64,000 nucleotides of DNA from Duganella sp. 1224 (lineage in GTDB: Bacteria > Pseudomonadota > Gammaproteobacteria > Burkholderiales > Burkholderiaceae_D). The number at the start of each line of letters is the position of its first letter. Positions within the stretch are counted from its first letter, which is position 1. The position numbers were made by a program, and so were the translations under genes. Shown in pieces: positions 19,001 through 27,694 of the stretch. The notes below the pieces were generated by a model. The model did not search any database and had not been told where the DNA came from. It was given only the letters and a program-made list of their open reading frames with translations. The stretch is from contig NZ_JACBYS010000002.1 in the NCBI RefSeq assembly GCF_013408245.1, positions 372,001 through 436,000 on the forward strand, read 5' to 3'.

Positions 19001-19340
19001 CATCATGGGCTCCTCGCTGGGCGGCATCGCTTCGGTCTACATCGCGCAGAAATACCCGCAAGTGTTCTCGATGGCCGGCGGCGTTTCCAGCTCCTTCTGG
19101 TGGAACGATCAGATGTTGCGCAAGAATCTGCCGGCGCGCCAGCCGGTCAAGTTCTACCTCGACGCCGGCACCGAAGGCGACGGCATCGACGATACCATCG
19201 CCTACCGCGACGCCATGCTGGCCAAGGGCTACGTGGAAGGCAAAGACCTGCTCTACCTCCGTGCCGAAGGCGGCTCCCACAACGAAAAATCGTGGGCCCA
19301 GCGCGTCGACACGCCACTGACCTGGTTCTTCAGGAAGTAA
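16077..19340 (+). CDS. Six-hairpin glycosidase fused to a C-terminal esterase
   Basis: 1087 residues, with a signal peptide ending HAAPG. Residues about 60-560 look like an (alpha/alpha)6 glycoside hydrolase of the MGH1/GH15/GH63 type (LWHYVWTRDLSYAASLGLG, DWREQSYAAWMPNELSYM, NRAIWPFVTAFGLKAA). Residues about 700-830 form a beta-rich module (FSQQFTVRAAGNYAVQIKYR). The last 250 are an EsterD/IroE-like alpha/beta hydrolase (PVLYMHDGQNLFD, GSSLGG with nucleophile Ser980, GGSHNEKSW with the likely His). It may strip both glycosyl and acyl groups from a polysaccharide. It is divergent from the TonB receptor; its 3' end overlaps the next convergent gene by 11 bp. Confidence 0.75.
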   Translation: MKPVHTALCAAALLPLFAHAAPGAATATYPTWDGKQESVRYASPDAGAALRSYTQSTTMTVREGGKQEISYSESAALPTVRSGNLAFDALFALAGAEMKQDSVSEIRDGSYNGGNAIPCECFETGELWHYVWTRDLSYAASLGLGMLDPLRTRNSLAFKLAGYRDGVKAGPHAIGDGYQIVQDTGSGGSWPVSTDRVSWAFGADEALKALPPVERQAFARQALHALRNTLENDRIAIWDAADGLYQGEESFLDWREQSYAAWMPNELSYMATSKALSTNAAHYKALTLAAQLAAEQGDAATAARYSGWAAALKTAINQRFWQADSGMYSSLTAGHFDGAAMYKYDWLGQSLAIITGIADARQAKSILAHYPHGPLGAPVIWPQQADTAVYHNRAIWPFVTAFGLKAAAIGGNVAVADAAYATLMRGAATNLSNMENLEWLSGQPMLDDGKLRGPVVNSRRQLWSVGGYLGMVVGSVFGVQTTNDGIAVRPFITARLRRETFAGSEAIMLNNLNVRGKPLQVRVQLPAAVAGDGYYAVEGITLNGKPASATLAWAALGDDNVIEVRLGKLLPGQQAKHSVTAKPLVRDAAVYAPAEPRITRLERGTYGFPTLHIASGPRHDGASSGADGSGGAGGAGTLASGDIVYNIYRDGQLVAPRVSAGTWSDRHANADACYAVEAMSTRSGNRSHHSMPACLNPGQEIAVSRPAWGAPADTFSQQFTVRAAGNYAVQIKYRNTAHQINLGISGGVKWAALTDNNGATVASGVVQLPHSPASEGAKYSTPLRAALKPGSYTLRLEDFYNMSYMQNNATYSDAGGVQGPSNRFDIHGVRVMPVAKGDTAAGTLRIVDNFASPQLGNSRKLRIYLPPGYEANPRQRYPVLYMHDGQNLFDPRTAAYGTAWEIGATVDRLIASGAIEPIIVVGIDNTPDRIAEYTPCCDKQHGGGKIDAYAAFIVDTVKPWADANLRTQKERGHTAIMGSSLGGIASVYIAQKYPQVFSMAGGVSSSFWWNDQMLRKNLPARQPVKFYLDAGTEGDGIDDTIAYRDAMLAKGYVEGKDLLYLRAEGGSHNEKSWAQRVDTPLTWFFRK

Positions 19341-20781
19341 GCGACACCGCCTGCTGCTGGCGCGCCGCCAGCAGCAGCTCCACCTCCGCCGGCGGCACCG
19401 GCGCGCTCAGGCAGAAACCAAACGCCTCGTCGCAGCCCATCGCCGACAGCTGCGCCAACTGCTCGTCCGTCTCCACGCCCGCCGCGATCACCCGCATGTT
19501 CAGCGAGTGCGCCATGTCGATAATCGAGCGCACCATCGTGCCGCCGCGCGCCAGGTCGTCGATGAACGACTTGTCGATCTTCACCACGTCCACCGGAAAG
19601 CGCCGCAGATAATTCAGCGACGCATAGCCGGTGCCGAAATCGCTGATCGCCACCCGCACGCCCAGTTGCCGGAACTGCTGCAGGATCTCCTCGGCGTGCT
19701 GGTTGCGGTCGATCAGCATCGCCTCCGACAGCTCCACCTCGATGCAGCGCCCCGGCAGCTGCGCCTTCTCCAGCACCGCCGCGAGACTCTGCACGATATC
19801 CTTGTGGAAGAACTGGCGCGGCGACAGCTGCACCGCCACCGTCAGCGCCAGCCCGCGCTCCAGCCAGCGCCGCGCCTGCGCCGCCGCCGTCGCCATCACC
19901 CACGCGCCCACCGGCAGGATCAGCGCGCTCTGCTCCAGCACCGGCAGGAAATCCAGCGGCATCACCAGTCCCAGCTCCGGGTGCTTCCAGCGCAGCAGCG
20001 CCTTGACGCCGTTGATGCGCCGCTCGCGCAGCGCCATCTTCGGCTGATACGTCAGCAGGAACTCGTTGTGCTCCAGCGCGTGGCGCAGCGCCGTCTCCAG
20101 GATCAGCCGCGAATACGCCTTGGCCTGCATGCTGGGCAGGAAGCGCAGGCTGGCGCCCTTGCCGCGCTGCTTGGCCGCGTACATCGCCAGATCGGCTTTC
20201 TCGATCAGCGCCTCGATATCCTCGTCGTCATCGGGATACACCGCCACGCCGATGCTGGCCGCCACGTCCAGCAGATCGCCGTTCACCGTGAACGGCGCGG
20301 CCACCGCCTGCATGATCTTGGCCGCCACCTGCTGCGCGGCGGCGCCGTTGCGCAGCTCCGTCAGCAGCACGATGAACTCGTCGCCGCCCTGGCGCGCCAC
20401 CGTGTCGACCTCGCGCACGCACTGGCGCAGGCGCTGGGCAAACTGCACCAGCACCTGGTCGCCGGCGTCGTGGCCCAGCGTGTCGTTGATGCTCTTGAAG
20501 CGGTCGATATCGACAAACAGCACCGCCAGCAGGCTGCCGTGGCGGCGCGCGTAGGCCACGCCGTGCTCCAGCTGCAGCTGCAACTGCAGCCGGTTCGGCA
20601 AGCCGGTCAGGCTGTCGTGATGGGCGATGAAGTCCAGCCGCATCTCGGTGTCGCGCTGCGCCGCCAGCGCGGCCTGCAACTGCGCGCAGCGCGCGCGCAG
20701 GCCGCGCGTCTGCCATTGACCGAGCGCCAGCGCCAGCAAACATGGCGCCACGCCGGCCGCTACCGGCCATAAGCTGTTCAT
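19330..20781 (-). CDS. GGDEF protein with degenerate EAL domain
   Basis: 483 residues from the ATG preceded by GAGGG (MNSLWPVAAG). One membrane segment (about 5-25) is followed by a short coil, then a GGDEF domain with intact active site (RQGGDEF, VDIDRFKSINDTLGH), so diguanylate cyclase activity is likely. The EAL domain has KAL in place of EAL, QLSPRQF for NLSxxQF, and SDFGTGYASL for DDFGTGYSSL, so c-di-GMP hydrolysis is doubtful; it may bind the nucleotide or act as a scaffold. Confidence 0.88.
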   Translation of the reverse strand: MNSLWPVAAGVAPCLLALALGQWQTRGLRARCAQLQAALAAQRDTEMRLDFIAHHDSLTGLPNRLQLQLQLEHGVAYARRHGSLLAVLFVDIDRFKSINDTLGHDAGDQVLVQFAQRLRQCVREVDTVARQGGDEFIVLLTELRNGAAAQQVAAKIMQAVAAPFTVNGDLLDVAASIGVAVYPDDDEDIEALIEKADLAMYAAKQRGKGASLRFLPSMQAKAYSRLILETALRHALEHNEFLLTYQPKMALRERRINGVKALLRWKHPELGLVMPLDFLPVLEQSALILPVGAWVMATAAAQARRWLERGLALTVAVQLSPRQFFHKDIVQSLAAVLEKAQLPGRCIEVELSEAMLIDRNQHAEEILQQFRQLGVRVAISDFGTGYASLNYLRRFPVDVVKIDKSFIDDLARGGTMVRSIIDMAHSLNMRVIAAGVETDEQLAQLSAMGCDEAFGFCLSAPVPPAEVELLLAARQQQAVSLTS

Positions 20782-20895
20782 GCTGTCCCTCTTCCTCGGG
20801 TGCACTGCGGAAGAGGAAATGATAGAGGATAGTGCCGCGCGCAATCGTCCGTTCACGCGTCCGGTTGAGGCACATCAAACGGCCTGTGGCGGATT

Positions 20896-22509
20896 TCAGT
20901 GCGCCAGCCGCAGCGCCCCGCCGCGCGCCGTCGCCGGCTGCCCCTGCAACTTAAAGATGCTGACCGCCGCCGACAGGCTGGCCGCCTGCCGCTCCAGCGA
21001 CTCGGCCGCCGCCGCCGCTTCCTCCACCAGCGCCGCGTTCTGTTGCGTCACGCTGTCCATCTGGCTGATGGCGATGCTGATCTGCTCGATGCCGTCGCGC
21101 TGCTCGCCGCTGGCCACCGAGATATCGCCGATGATGGCCGTCACCCGCTGCACGCTGGCGACCACCTCGTGCATCGTCTCGCCGGCCTGGCCCACCAGCC
21201 GGCTGCCCTCCTCCACGCGGCCGACCGAGGTGCCGATCAGCGCCTTGATCTCGCGCGCCGCCGCCGCCGAGCGCTGCGCCAGGTTGCGCACCTCCGACGC
21301 CACCACCGCAAAACCGCGCCCCTGCTCGCCGGCGCGCGCCGCCTCCACCGCCGCGTTCAGCGCCAGGATGTTGGTCTGGAAGGCGATGCCGTCGATGACG
21401 CCGATGATGTCGGCGATCTGGCGCGAGCTGTCGTTGATCTCGCCCATGGTGCGCACCATCTGCGCCACCGCGTCGCCGCCGCGCGCGGCCACCACCGAGG
21501 CGGTGTCGGCCAGCTTGCAGGCCTCGGAGGCGTTGGCGTTGTTCTGCTGCACGGTGGTGGTCAGCTGCACCATGGCGGCGGCGGTCTGCTCCAGCGAGCT
21601 GGCCTGCTCCTCAGTGCGGCCCGACAAATCCAGGTTGCCGGCGGCGATCTCGGTGGCCGCGTGGTGGATGGTGTCAGTGCCGGTGCGCACCTGGCCGACG
21701 ATGCTGCTCAGGTTGTGCTGCATCGCCTTCAGCGCGCCCAGCAGGTCGCCGATCTCGTCCTTCCGATTGACGCGCACCTCGCTGCGCAGGTCGCCGCCGG
21801 CCACCGTCTGCGCCACGCTCACCGCCGCGTCCAGCGGCCGGGTGATGCTGCGGATCAGCGACATGACCGTCACGCAGCCGACCACGACGGTAATCAGCAG
21901 CGTCACGCCCATGGTGGCCAGCGTCTGCGCATAGGCCGCGCGGTTGTCCTCCTCCATGGCGGCCGTCAGGCGCGCCGACTCCTTGCCGATGAAGGCGACG
22001 ATGTCGTCGATTTTCTTGGTCGGCTCGCGGTCCATGCCCTTGACCCGCGCATCGACCACCTGCGCGCTGCCGGCGTTGGCCGGATCGTATTGCTTGAGCG
22101 CCTCCATGTAGCGCGTCACCAGTTCGGTCTGGGTGCGGATCGCCTCGTCGACCAGCGGCGTGCGCAGGCCCAGCGTGTTGAGCATGCCGTCGAGCTTCTT
22201 CAACTCGGCGCGGGTGCTCTCGCCGCCCTTGACGAAGGCCTTGCTGTATTTGTCGAGCTGGGCGGGATCATTGCCGCGGATCAGGATGTTCTTCCACTCC
22301 TGCACCTGGATCTTGAACTCGACCTGGGCGCTGCGCGCGGCGTCGATGGCCTGGCTCAGCGCGGTCGCGCGGGCCAGCGCGTCGGCGCTGCGCACATTGC
22401 TATGATCCAGCGCGCGCCAGCCGGCCAGCGCCACGATGGCCAGCGCCAGCAAAAAGAAGCCGCCCAACAACGCCAGCCGCACGCCAATTTTCATATCGGC
22501 CAATTTCAT
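20896..22509 (-). CDS. Methyl-accepting chemotaxis protein
   Basis: 537 residues. It has a first membrane helix ([19 protein letters not shown]), a periplasmic four-helix sensor (about 35-190), a second helix ([17 protein letters not shown]), HAMP, and the highly conserved signalling hairpin [33 protein letters not shown] (given as family motif in two parts). There is no C-terminal NWETF-type tail, so it depends on other receptors for methylation enzymes. GAGGGG lies 5 nt before the chosen ATG; a GTG two codons earlier is less likely. Ligand unknown. Confidence 0.93.
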   Translation of the reverse strand: MKLADMKIGVRLALLGGFFLLALAIVALAGWRALDHSNVRSADALARATALSQAIDAARSAQVEFKIQVQEWKNILIRGNDPAQLDKYSKAFVKGGESTRAELKKLDGMLNTLGLRTPLVDEAIRTQTELVTRYMEALKQYDPANAGSAQVVDARVKGMDREPTKKIDDIVAFIGKESARLTAAMEEDNRAAYAQTLATMGVTLLITVVVGCVTVMSLIRSITRPLDAAVSVAQTVAGGDLRSEVRVNRKDEIGDLLGALKAMQHNLSSIVGQVRTGTDTIHHAATEIAAGNLDLSGRTEEQASSLEQTAAAMVQLTTTVQQNNANASEACKLADTASVVAARGGDAVAQMVRTMGEINDSSRQIADIIGVIDGIAFQTNILALNAAVEAARAGEQGRGFAVVASEVRNLAQRSAAAAREIKALIGTSVGRVEEGSRLVGQAGETMHEVVASVQRVTAIIGDISVASGEQRDGIEQISIAISQMDSVTQQNAALVEEAAAAAESLERQAASLSAAVSIFKLQGQPATARGGALRLAH

Positions 22510-22649
22510 ACCCACCCCTCTTCAAGAATTCAATTCAGACAAGCTTGCTGCTTTGCTTAATTGGTTCCGTTTTTTGGGGAACAGGCAACGATGATTGCCG
22601 TGATTTTATGATGCTATAGACGCCAGAAAAAATCTATCGAATCCGCGCG

Positions 22650-23162
22650 CTAGCGAAGTTCGCGCTGGTAAATATTGGTAGGACGGTTATCCGGCGGCAG
22701 CATTTTGTGTTCAATAAACGTCAGCCCCAGCTTGGCCAGCAGCTTGATCGACACCGTGTTGGCCGGATTGGTGATGCCCATCAGCCGCTTCAGGCCCAGC
22801 ACGTCGCGCGCATAGGCCACCACCGCCGACGCCGCCTCGTAGGTGTAGCCCTGGCCGAAATAGGCCGGGCGGATGGCATAGCCAATGTCCACTTCCGGCA
22901 GGCTGTCGCGCTTGATCAGGCCGCACAAGCCCAGCGGCTCGCCGTCCTGCTTGCGCTCCATCACGTACAGCGAATGGCCCAAGCGCTCCTGCATCGCGCA
23001 CGGCCCCTCGATGATGGCGGCGCGCGCGCCGTCGACGCTGCGGATGCCCTTGTCGCCGATGTGCTCGATCCAGCTCGGGTCATTCACCAGCGCATAGTAA
23101 AACGCCGCGTCGTCGGCATGGATGGTGCGCAGGCGCAGGCGTTCGGTGTCGAGGATCTTCAT
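22650..23162 (-). CDS. GNAT N-acetyltransferase (RimJ/RimL-like)
   Basis: 170 residues starting MKILDTERLRLRTIHADDAAF, the opening typical of RimJ/RimL/Acetyltransf_3 proteins. The acetyl-CoA site is near IRPAYFGQGYTYEA, with GLKRLMGITNPANTVSIKLL in the last strand-helix. The ATG overlaps the stop of the upstream acetyltransferase gene by 4 bp (ATGA), so the two are translationally coupled. The acceptor may be an amino acid, a protein N-terminus or a drug; this is not visible. Confidence 0.85.
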   Translation of the reverse strand: MKILDTERLRLRTIHADDAAFYYALVNDPSWIEHIGDKGIRSVDGARAAIIEGPCAMQERLGHSLYVMERKQDGEPLGLCGLIKRDSLPEVDIGYAIRPAYFGQGYTYEAASAVVAYARDVLGLKRLMGITNPANTVSIKLLAKLGLTFIEHKMLPPDNRPTNIYQRELR

Positions 23163-23680
23163 GCGTCCGGCCAGTGCGACGGATCTTCCAGCAGCTGGTA
23201 CATCACATACACGTCGACATAGCCGAGATACTGGTGGCGGTAGGCGCGCGGCAGCGTGCCGACGATGGAAAAACCGAGCTTCTTCCACAGCAGCACGGCC
23301 GGCATGTTGGAGCTGACCACGTAGTTGAACTGCATCGCCAGGTAGCCCTCGGCGCGCGCGCGCTCCAGGCAATCCTGCCCCAGCAGCTTGCCGACGCCGA
23401 CGCCCTGCGCCGCCGGGCTGACCATGAACGAGGCGTTGGCCACGTGGGCGCCGCGGTCGCGCTGGTTGGCGACCAGCCGGTACATGCCCACCAGCCGCTC
23501 GCCGTTGAGGATGGCCACGTAGCTGCTAACGCCGGGGCCGAACCAGTACGCGTGGCAATCGTCGCGGCTGGTGTCGGCGGCAAAATAATAGGTGTCGCCG
23601 CTGGCGATCAGTTCCTGAAATATGTCCCACATGGCGCCGAAGTCGGCGTCCGTGGCGGGTCGGATGGCGATTTCTTTCAA
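23159..23680 (-). CDS. GNAT N-acetyltransferase
   Basis: 173 residues with a TTG start, chosen because GGAG lies 5 nt upstream. Begins (M)KEIAIRPATDADFGAMWDIF. The acetyl-CoA-binding stretch AAQGVGVGKLLGQDCLERAR shows the Q/RxxGxG/A loop. Overlaps the following GNAT gene by 4 bp. Preceded by 78 bp after the cytosine-deaminase homologue, possibly the same transcript. Substrate unknown. Confidence 0.85.
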   Translation of the reverse strand: MKEIAIRPATDADFGAMWDIFQELIASGDTYYFAADTSRDDCHAYWFGPGVSSYVAILNGERLVGMYRLVANQRDRGAHVANASFMVSPAAQGVGVGKLLGQDCLERARAEGYLAMQFNYVVSSNMPAVLLWKKLGFSIVGTLPRAYRHQYLGYVDVYVMYQLLEDPSHWPDA

Positions 23681-23758
23681 GGCAGCTCCAGGCGGATTAA
23701 ACAGTGTTCAATTGTCATGTATTTCCGCCTGCAAGTCCAGCCGACAGCGGCTGCCGAA

Positions 23759-25033
23759 CTAGCGGTGCAGGCGGAAATCGACCTGCTCCGGCCGCCCCGG
23801 CAAGGTCAGCCGCGCCTGCGCGCGCGGCGACTCGGCGATAATTTTTCCCCGGCGCATCACCATGCGGCGCGCGGCGCGCAAGCGGATCGCCTCCACCGGA
23901 TCGGCCGCGTCCAGCAGCACCAGGTCGGCGTGGCAACCGGGCGCCACGCCATAGCCTTGCAGGCCGAGGATGGCCGCCGGCGTGCTGGTCACGGCGCGGA
24001 AGCAATCGCGCATCGCCTCCTGGCCGGTCATCTGCGCCACGTGCAGGCCCATGTGCGCCACCTCCAGCATGTCGCCCGAGCCCAGGCCGTACCACGGGTC
24101 CATCACGCAGTCGTGGCCGAACGCCACCGGCACGCCGGCCGCCAGCAGTTCCGGCACCCGCGTCATGCCGCGCCGCTTCGGGTAGGTGTCGTGGCGGCCC
24201 TGCAGCGTGATGTTGATGAGCGGATTGGCAATGGCGTTGACGCCGGCCTCGCGCATCAGCGGCAGCAGCTTGCTGACGTAGTAGTTGTCCATCGAATGCA
24301 TCGACGTCAGGTGCGAGCCGGTGACGCGGCCGTGCAGGCCAAGCCGGTTGCTCTGGTAGGCCAGCGTCTCGATATGGCGCGACAGCGGATCGTCCGACTC
24401 GTCGCAATGCAGGTCCACCATCAGCCCCTGGTCGGCCGCGTACTCGCACAGGATGCGCACCGACTCGGCGCCGTCGGCCATGGTGCGCTCGAAATGCGGA
24501 ATGCCGCCAACCACGTCCACGCCCATGCCGATCGCGCGCTTCAGGTTGATCAGCGCGTTGGGCGCGCGCAGCACGCCATCCTGCGGAAACGCCACCAGTT
24601 GCAAGTCCAGGTAAGGCGCCACTTGGCGCTTGACCTCCAGCAGCGCCTCCACCGCCAGCAGGCGGTCATCGCAGACGTCGACGTGCGAGCGGATCGCCAG
24701 CAGGCCGCGCGCCACCGCCCAGTCGCAGTACTGCAGCGCGCGCTCGATCAGCGCCTGCTGCGTCAGGTCCGGCTTCAGTTCACCCCACAGCGCGATGCCC
24801 TCCAGCAGCGTGCCGGAGGCGTTCACGCGCGGCAAACCGTAGCTCAGCGTGGCGTCCATGTGGAAGTGCGCGTCCACGAACGGCGCGCTGAGCAGATCGC
24901 CGTCGGCGTCGATCTCCCGCCCGGCTTGCACCGCCAGCCGCGGCCCGACCGCGACGATGCGGCCCCGCTCGATGGCCACGTCCATACCCTGCTGGCCGTC
25001 CGCCAGATTGGCGTTGCGTATCACGACATCCAT
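23759..25033 (-). CDS. codA: Cytosine deaminase homologue (CodA-type amidohydrolase)
   Basis: 424-residue metal-dependent amidohydrolase. Signatures closely follow E. coli CodA: VDAHFHMDAT (metal His pair), HCDESDDPLSR (catalytic Glu), NPLINITLQGRHDTYPKRRG and FGHDCVMDPWYGLGS (catalytic Asp, then Trp). It would convert cytosine or a related base to uracil and ammonia. The residue after the catalytic Asp is Cys; E. coli has Asp there, a position known to affect specificity. No codB permease is adjacent. The start is the ATG with GGGAG 5 nt upstream rather than one four codons earlier. Confidence 0.82.
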   Translation of the reverse strand: MDVVIRNANLADGQQGMDVAIERGRIVAVGPRLAVQAGREIDADGDLLSAPFVDAHFHMDATLSYGLPRVNASGTLLEGIALWGELKPDLTQQALIERALQYCDWAVARGLLAIRSHVDVCDDRLLAVEALLEVKRQVAPYLDLQLVAFPQDGVLRAPNALINLKRAIGMGVDVVGGIPHFERTMADGAESVRILCEYAADQGLMVDLHCDESDDPLSRHIETLAYQSNRLGLHGRVTGSHLTSMHSMDNYYVSKLLPLMREAGVNAIANPLINITLQGRHDTYPKRRGMTRVPELLAAGVPVAFGHDCVMDPWYGLGSGDMLEVAHMGLHVAQMTGQEAMRDCFRAVTSTPAAILGLQGYGVAPGCHADLVLLDAADPVEAIRLRAARRMVMRRGKIIAESPRAQARLTLPGRPEQVDFRLHR

Positions 25034-25094
25034 CTGCACTCCCATTGATTTGACGTAAAACCATTGTAGACATATTCAACAAAATACAGCAATT

Positions 25095-25175
25095 ATTGCA
25101 TTGCACCACATGGTAGAAAAAATAACTTTCCATCACCAAAAATCGTCGCTAGAATGGACTTATTGCGTTGCATCA
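25095..25175. promoter_or_regulatory. Pair of TTGC-rich direct repeats before the phasin gene
   Basis: ATTGCATTGCACCA at 25095 and ATTGCGTTGCATCA at 25162 match at 12 of 14 positions. The second ends 16 bp before the phasin ATG. They are candidate sites for a PHA-responsive repressor of the PhaR type (inference). Confidence 0.35.
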
Positions 25176-25191
25176 TAATTCAGGAGAAACC

Positions 25192-25797
25192 ATGTCTTCG
25201 ATCACCGAACAGTTTTCCGCAGCCACGAAATCGCAACTTGAAGCGCAATTCCACCTCATCAACACCATCGCCAGCACGGCGGTGGACAGCGCCGAAAAAG
25301 TCATCGCGCTGAACATCAACACCACCAAGGCCTCGGTGGAAAAATCGTCGGCCGCCGCCAAGCAATGGCTGGCGGTTAAAGACCCGAAGGAATTTTTTAC
25401 GCTGAGCGCGCAGCAGCCGGGCAGCTTCGACAGCCTGCTGGCCTATGGCCGCGAATTGGCCAACATCGCCAGCACCGCCCAGAGCGAGCTGATCAAAAGC
25501 GCGCAAAGCACGCTGAAGCAGGTGACCGACCTGGCCGTGACCAAGGTGGAACCGACGCCAGTCAAGGCCACGCCGCCAGCGCTGGCGGCCGCCGTCAGCG
25601 CCGCCGTCGAGGCGGTGAACGAGCCGGTGGCGGCCGTGGTGCCGAAAGTCCCGAAAGCCAAGCCGCTGGCCGCCCCGATTCCCGCGCAGGAAGACTTCAT
25701 CGAAGTCAAAGCCGACGTCAAGCCCAGCAGCTTCCCCAAGCCGATTGCCCTCGGCGGCGAACCCAAGCCCGCTAAAACCGCCAAACCGAAAAAGTAA
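25192..25797 (+). CDS. Phasin (PHA granule-associated protein)
   Basis: 201 residues. The N-terminal 120 residues are an amphipathic helical phasin_2 domain (ITEQFSAATKSQLEAQFHLINTIASTAVDSAEKVIALN, read as overlapping halves), which coats polyhydroxyalkanoate granules. The C-terminal tail is Ala/Pro/Lys-rich (KTAKPKK), as in phasins that also touch nucleic acid. AGGAGA lies 6 nt before the ATG. Single gene, with a family A palindrome 11 bp after its stop. Confidence 0.88.
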   Translation: MSSITEQFSAATKSQLEAQFHLINTIASTAVDSAEKVIALNINTTKASVEKSSAAAKQWLAVKDPKEFFTLSAQQPGSFDSLLAYGRELANIASTAQSELIKSAQSTLKQVTDLAVTKVEPTPVKATPPALAAAVSAAVEAVNEPVAAVVPKVPKAKPLAAPIPAQEDFIEVKADVKPSSFPKPIALGGEPKPAKTAKPKK

Positions 25798-25808
25798 CCC
25801 CGACCGAA

Positions 25809-25838
25809 GGGGTCTGACCCCATGCGGGGTCAGACCCC
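25809..25838. repeat. Palindromic repeat, family A, copy 3
   Basis: The 13-bp arms GGGGTCTGACCCC and GGGGTCAGACCCC are separated by ATGC rather than GTAC. The flank to 25860 resembles the right flank of copy 1 (GCCGGTGTGCGGGGT). It lies between two co-directional genes. Confidence 0.8.
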
Positions 25839-25939
25839 GGGCGTGCCGGTGTGCGGGGTCCGGCGGTGCCATCCGCACCCACACCTTTTTTGTGCATGCT
25901 GTATCCTAGCGCCCTACCCCGCACTACAAGGCAACATGC

Positions 25940-27694
25940 ATGTCTAAACTCTCCCGGCTGATCGGCGGCTTCGTCCGCCAGCACAGCCGCGCCTATCTCC
26001 TGTCCGGCGCCATGCTGGCCGGCGTCGCCACGCTCAGCGTCTGGGTGCCGCGCAAGGTCGGCGCCATGATCGACGGCCTGGCCAGCCACACGCTGGCCGG
26101 CACCGCCCTGCTGATGGAAATCGGCACGCTGCTGCTGATCGGCCTCGGCATCTACTTCCTGCGCGTGGCCTGGCGCCAGATCCTGTACGGCGCCGCCTAC
26201 CAGCTCGGCGTCTCGCTGCGCACCCGCCTGTACACGCGCATGACGCTGCAAGGCCCGGGCTTCTACCAGCGCCAGCGCACCGGCGACCTGATGGCGCTGG
26301 CCACCAACGACATCGACGCCATCGAAATGGCCGCCGGCGAGGCCATGCTGGCCGGCTTCGACGGTGCCCTGACGCTGGTCATGGTGCTGGGCGTGATGCT
26401 GCTCGGCGTCGACTGGCGCCTGGCCTGCGTCGCGCTGCTGCCATTCCCGCTGATGGGCTGGGCCTTCTGGTACATCTCCGGCCATATCCACACCGCCTCC
26501 ACCGATTCGCTGAAACGCTTCAGCGCCCTCAACGGCCACGTGCAGGAAACCCTGTCCGGCGTGCGCACGCTGCGCGCCCTCGGCCTGGAACAACGCAGCG
26601 CGCGGCAATTCTCCGAACTGGCCGCGCAAGCCTCCGACGCCAGCCTGCGCGCGCAAGTGTGGGAAGCGGCTTACGAGCCGGCCGTCGGCCTGACGCTGAC
26701 CGCCGCCACCGGCCTGACGCTGGGCCTCGGCGGCTACCTGATCTGGCACAACCAGCTGACCATCGGCGCGCTGACCAGCTTCACCATGTACCTCGGGCAG
26801 CTGATCTGGCCGATGTTCGCCGCCGGCTGGGTGCTGTCGCTGATCGAGCGCGGACGCGCCGCCTGGCAGCGCCTGCAGCCGATGCTGGACGCGCCGCTGG
26901 CCATCGACGACCACGGCACACTGACCGCCGTCCCGGCCGGGCCGCTGTCGCTGCAAGGCATCAGCTACGCCTACGCCGAGCAGAGCACGCCGGCCATCAG
27001 CGACATCACGCTGGAACTGAAGCCCGGCCAGACGCTCGGCCTGGTCGGCCCCACCGGCAGCGGCAAGTCGACGCTGCTGCGGGTGCTGCTGCGCCAGGTC
27101 ACGCCGCAACACGGCCGCGTGCAATGGAGCGGCCGCGCGCTCGATGACTACAAGCTGCAAGCGCTGCGCGCTGCCATCAGCTGGGTGCCGCAGGAATCCT
27201 TCCTGTTCTCCGCCTCGATCGCCGACAACATCGCGCTGGCGCGGCCGGACGCCACGCGCGCGCAGATCGAACACGCCGCCAACCTGGCCGCCATCCACGA
27301 CGACATCCTGCTGTTCGCCGACGGCTACGACACCCAGGTCGGCGAAAAGGGCATCACGCTGTCCGGCGGCCAGCGCCAGCGCGTCGCCATCGCCCGCGCG
27401 CTGTTGGCCGACAACGACCTGCTGCTGCTCGACGATGCGCTGTCCGCCGTCGACACCGGCACCGAAACGCGCATCCTGCAACACCTCGAAGAACTGCGCG
27501 CCGCCCGCCAGGGCCGCAGCGCCGTCATCGCCAGCCACCGCCTCAGCTCCGTGGTCAGCGCCGACGTCATCGTGGTGCTGCGCGATGGCCGCATCAGCGA
27601 AACCGGCAGCCACGAGCAGCTGCTGGCACTGGACGGCTGGTATGCCAGCCAGTGGCGCTATCAACAATTGGAAGCCAGCCTTGATGAAGCCTGA
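25940..27694 (+). CDS. mdlA: Multidrug ABC exporter half-subunit (MdlA-like)
   Basis: 584 residues: six-helix exporter domain (1-310), then a nucleotide-binding domain with Walker A GPTGSGKST, signature LSGGQRQRVAIARAL and Walker B LLLLDDALSAVD. The second residue after Walker B is Asp in place of catalytic Glu, matching E. coli MdlA and implying one degenerate ATP site. It should pair with the next gene as a heterodimer. Its stop lies inside the start of the partner (11-bp overlap). Confidence 0.88.
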   Translation: MSKLSRLIGGFVRQHSRAYLLSGAMLAGVATLSVWVPRKVGAMIDGLASHTLAGTALLMEIGTLLLIGLGIYFLRVAWRQILYGAAYQLGVSLRTRLYTRMTLQGPGFYQRQRTGDLMALATNDIDAIEMAAGEAMLAGFDGALTLVMVLGVMLLGVDWRLACVALLPFPLMGWAFWYISGHIHTASTDSLKRFSALNGHVQETLSGVRTLRALGLEQRSARQFSELAAQASDASLRAQVWEAAYEPAVGLTLTAATGLTLGLGGYLIWHNQLTIGALTSFTMYLGQLIWPMFAAGWVLSLIERGRAAWQRLQPMLDAPLAIDDHGTLTAVPAGPLSLQGISYAYAEQSTPAISDITLELKPGQTLGLVGPTGSGKSTLLRVLLRQVTPQHGRVQWSGRALDDYKLQALRAAISWVPQESFLFSASIADNIALARPDATRAQIEHAANLAAIHDDILLFADGYDTQVGEKGITLSGGQRQRVAIARALLADNDLLLLDDALSAVDTGTETRILQHLEELRAARQGRSAVIASHRLSSVVSADVIVVLRDGRISETGSHEQLLALDGWYASQWRYQQLEASLDEA

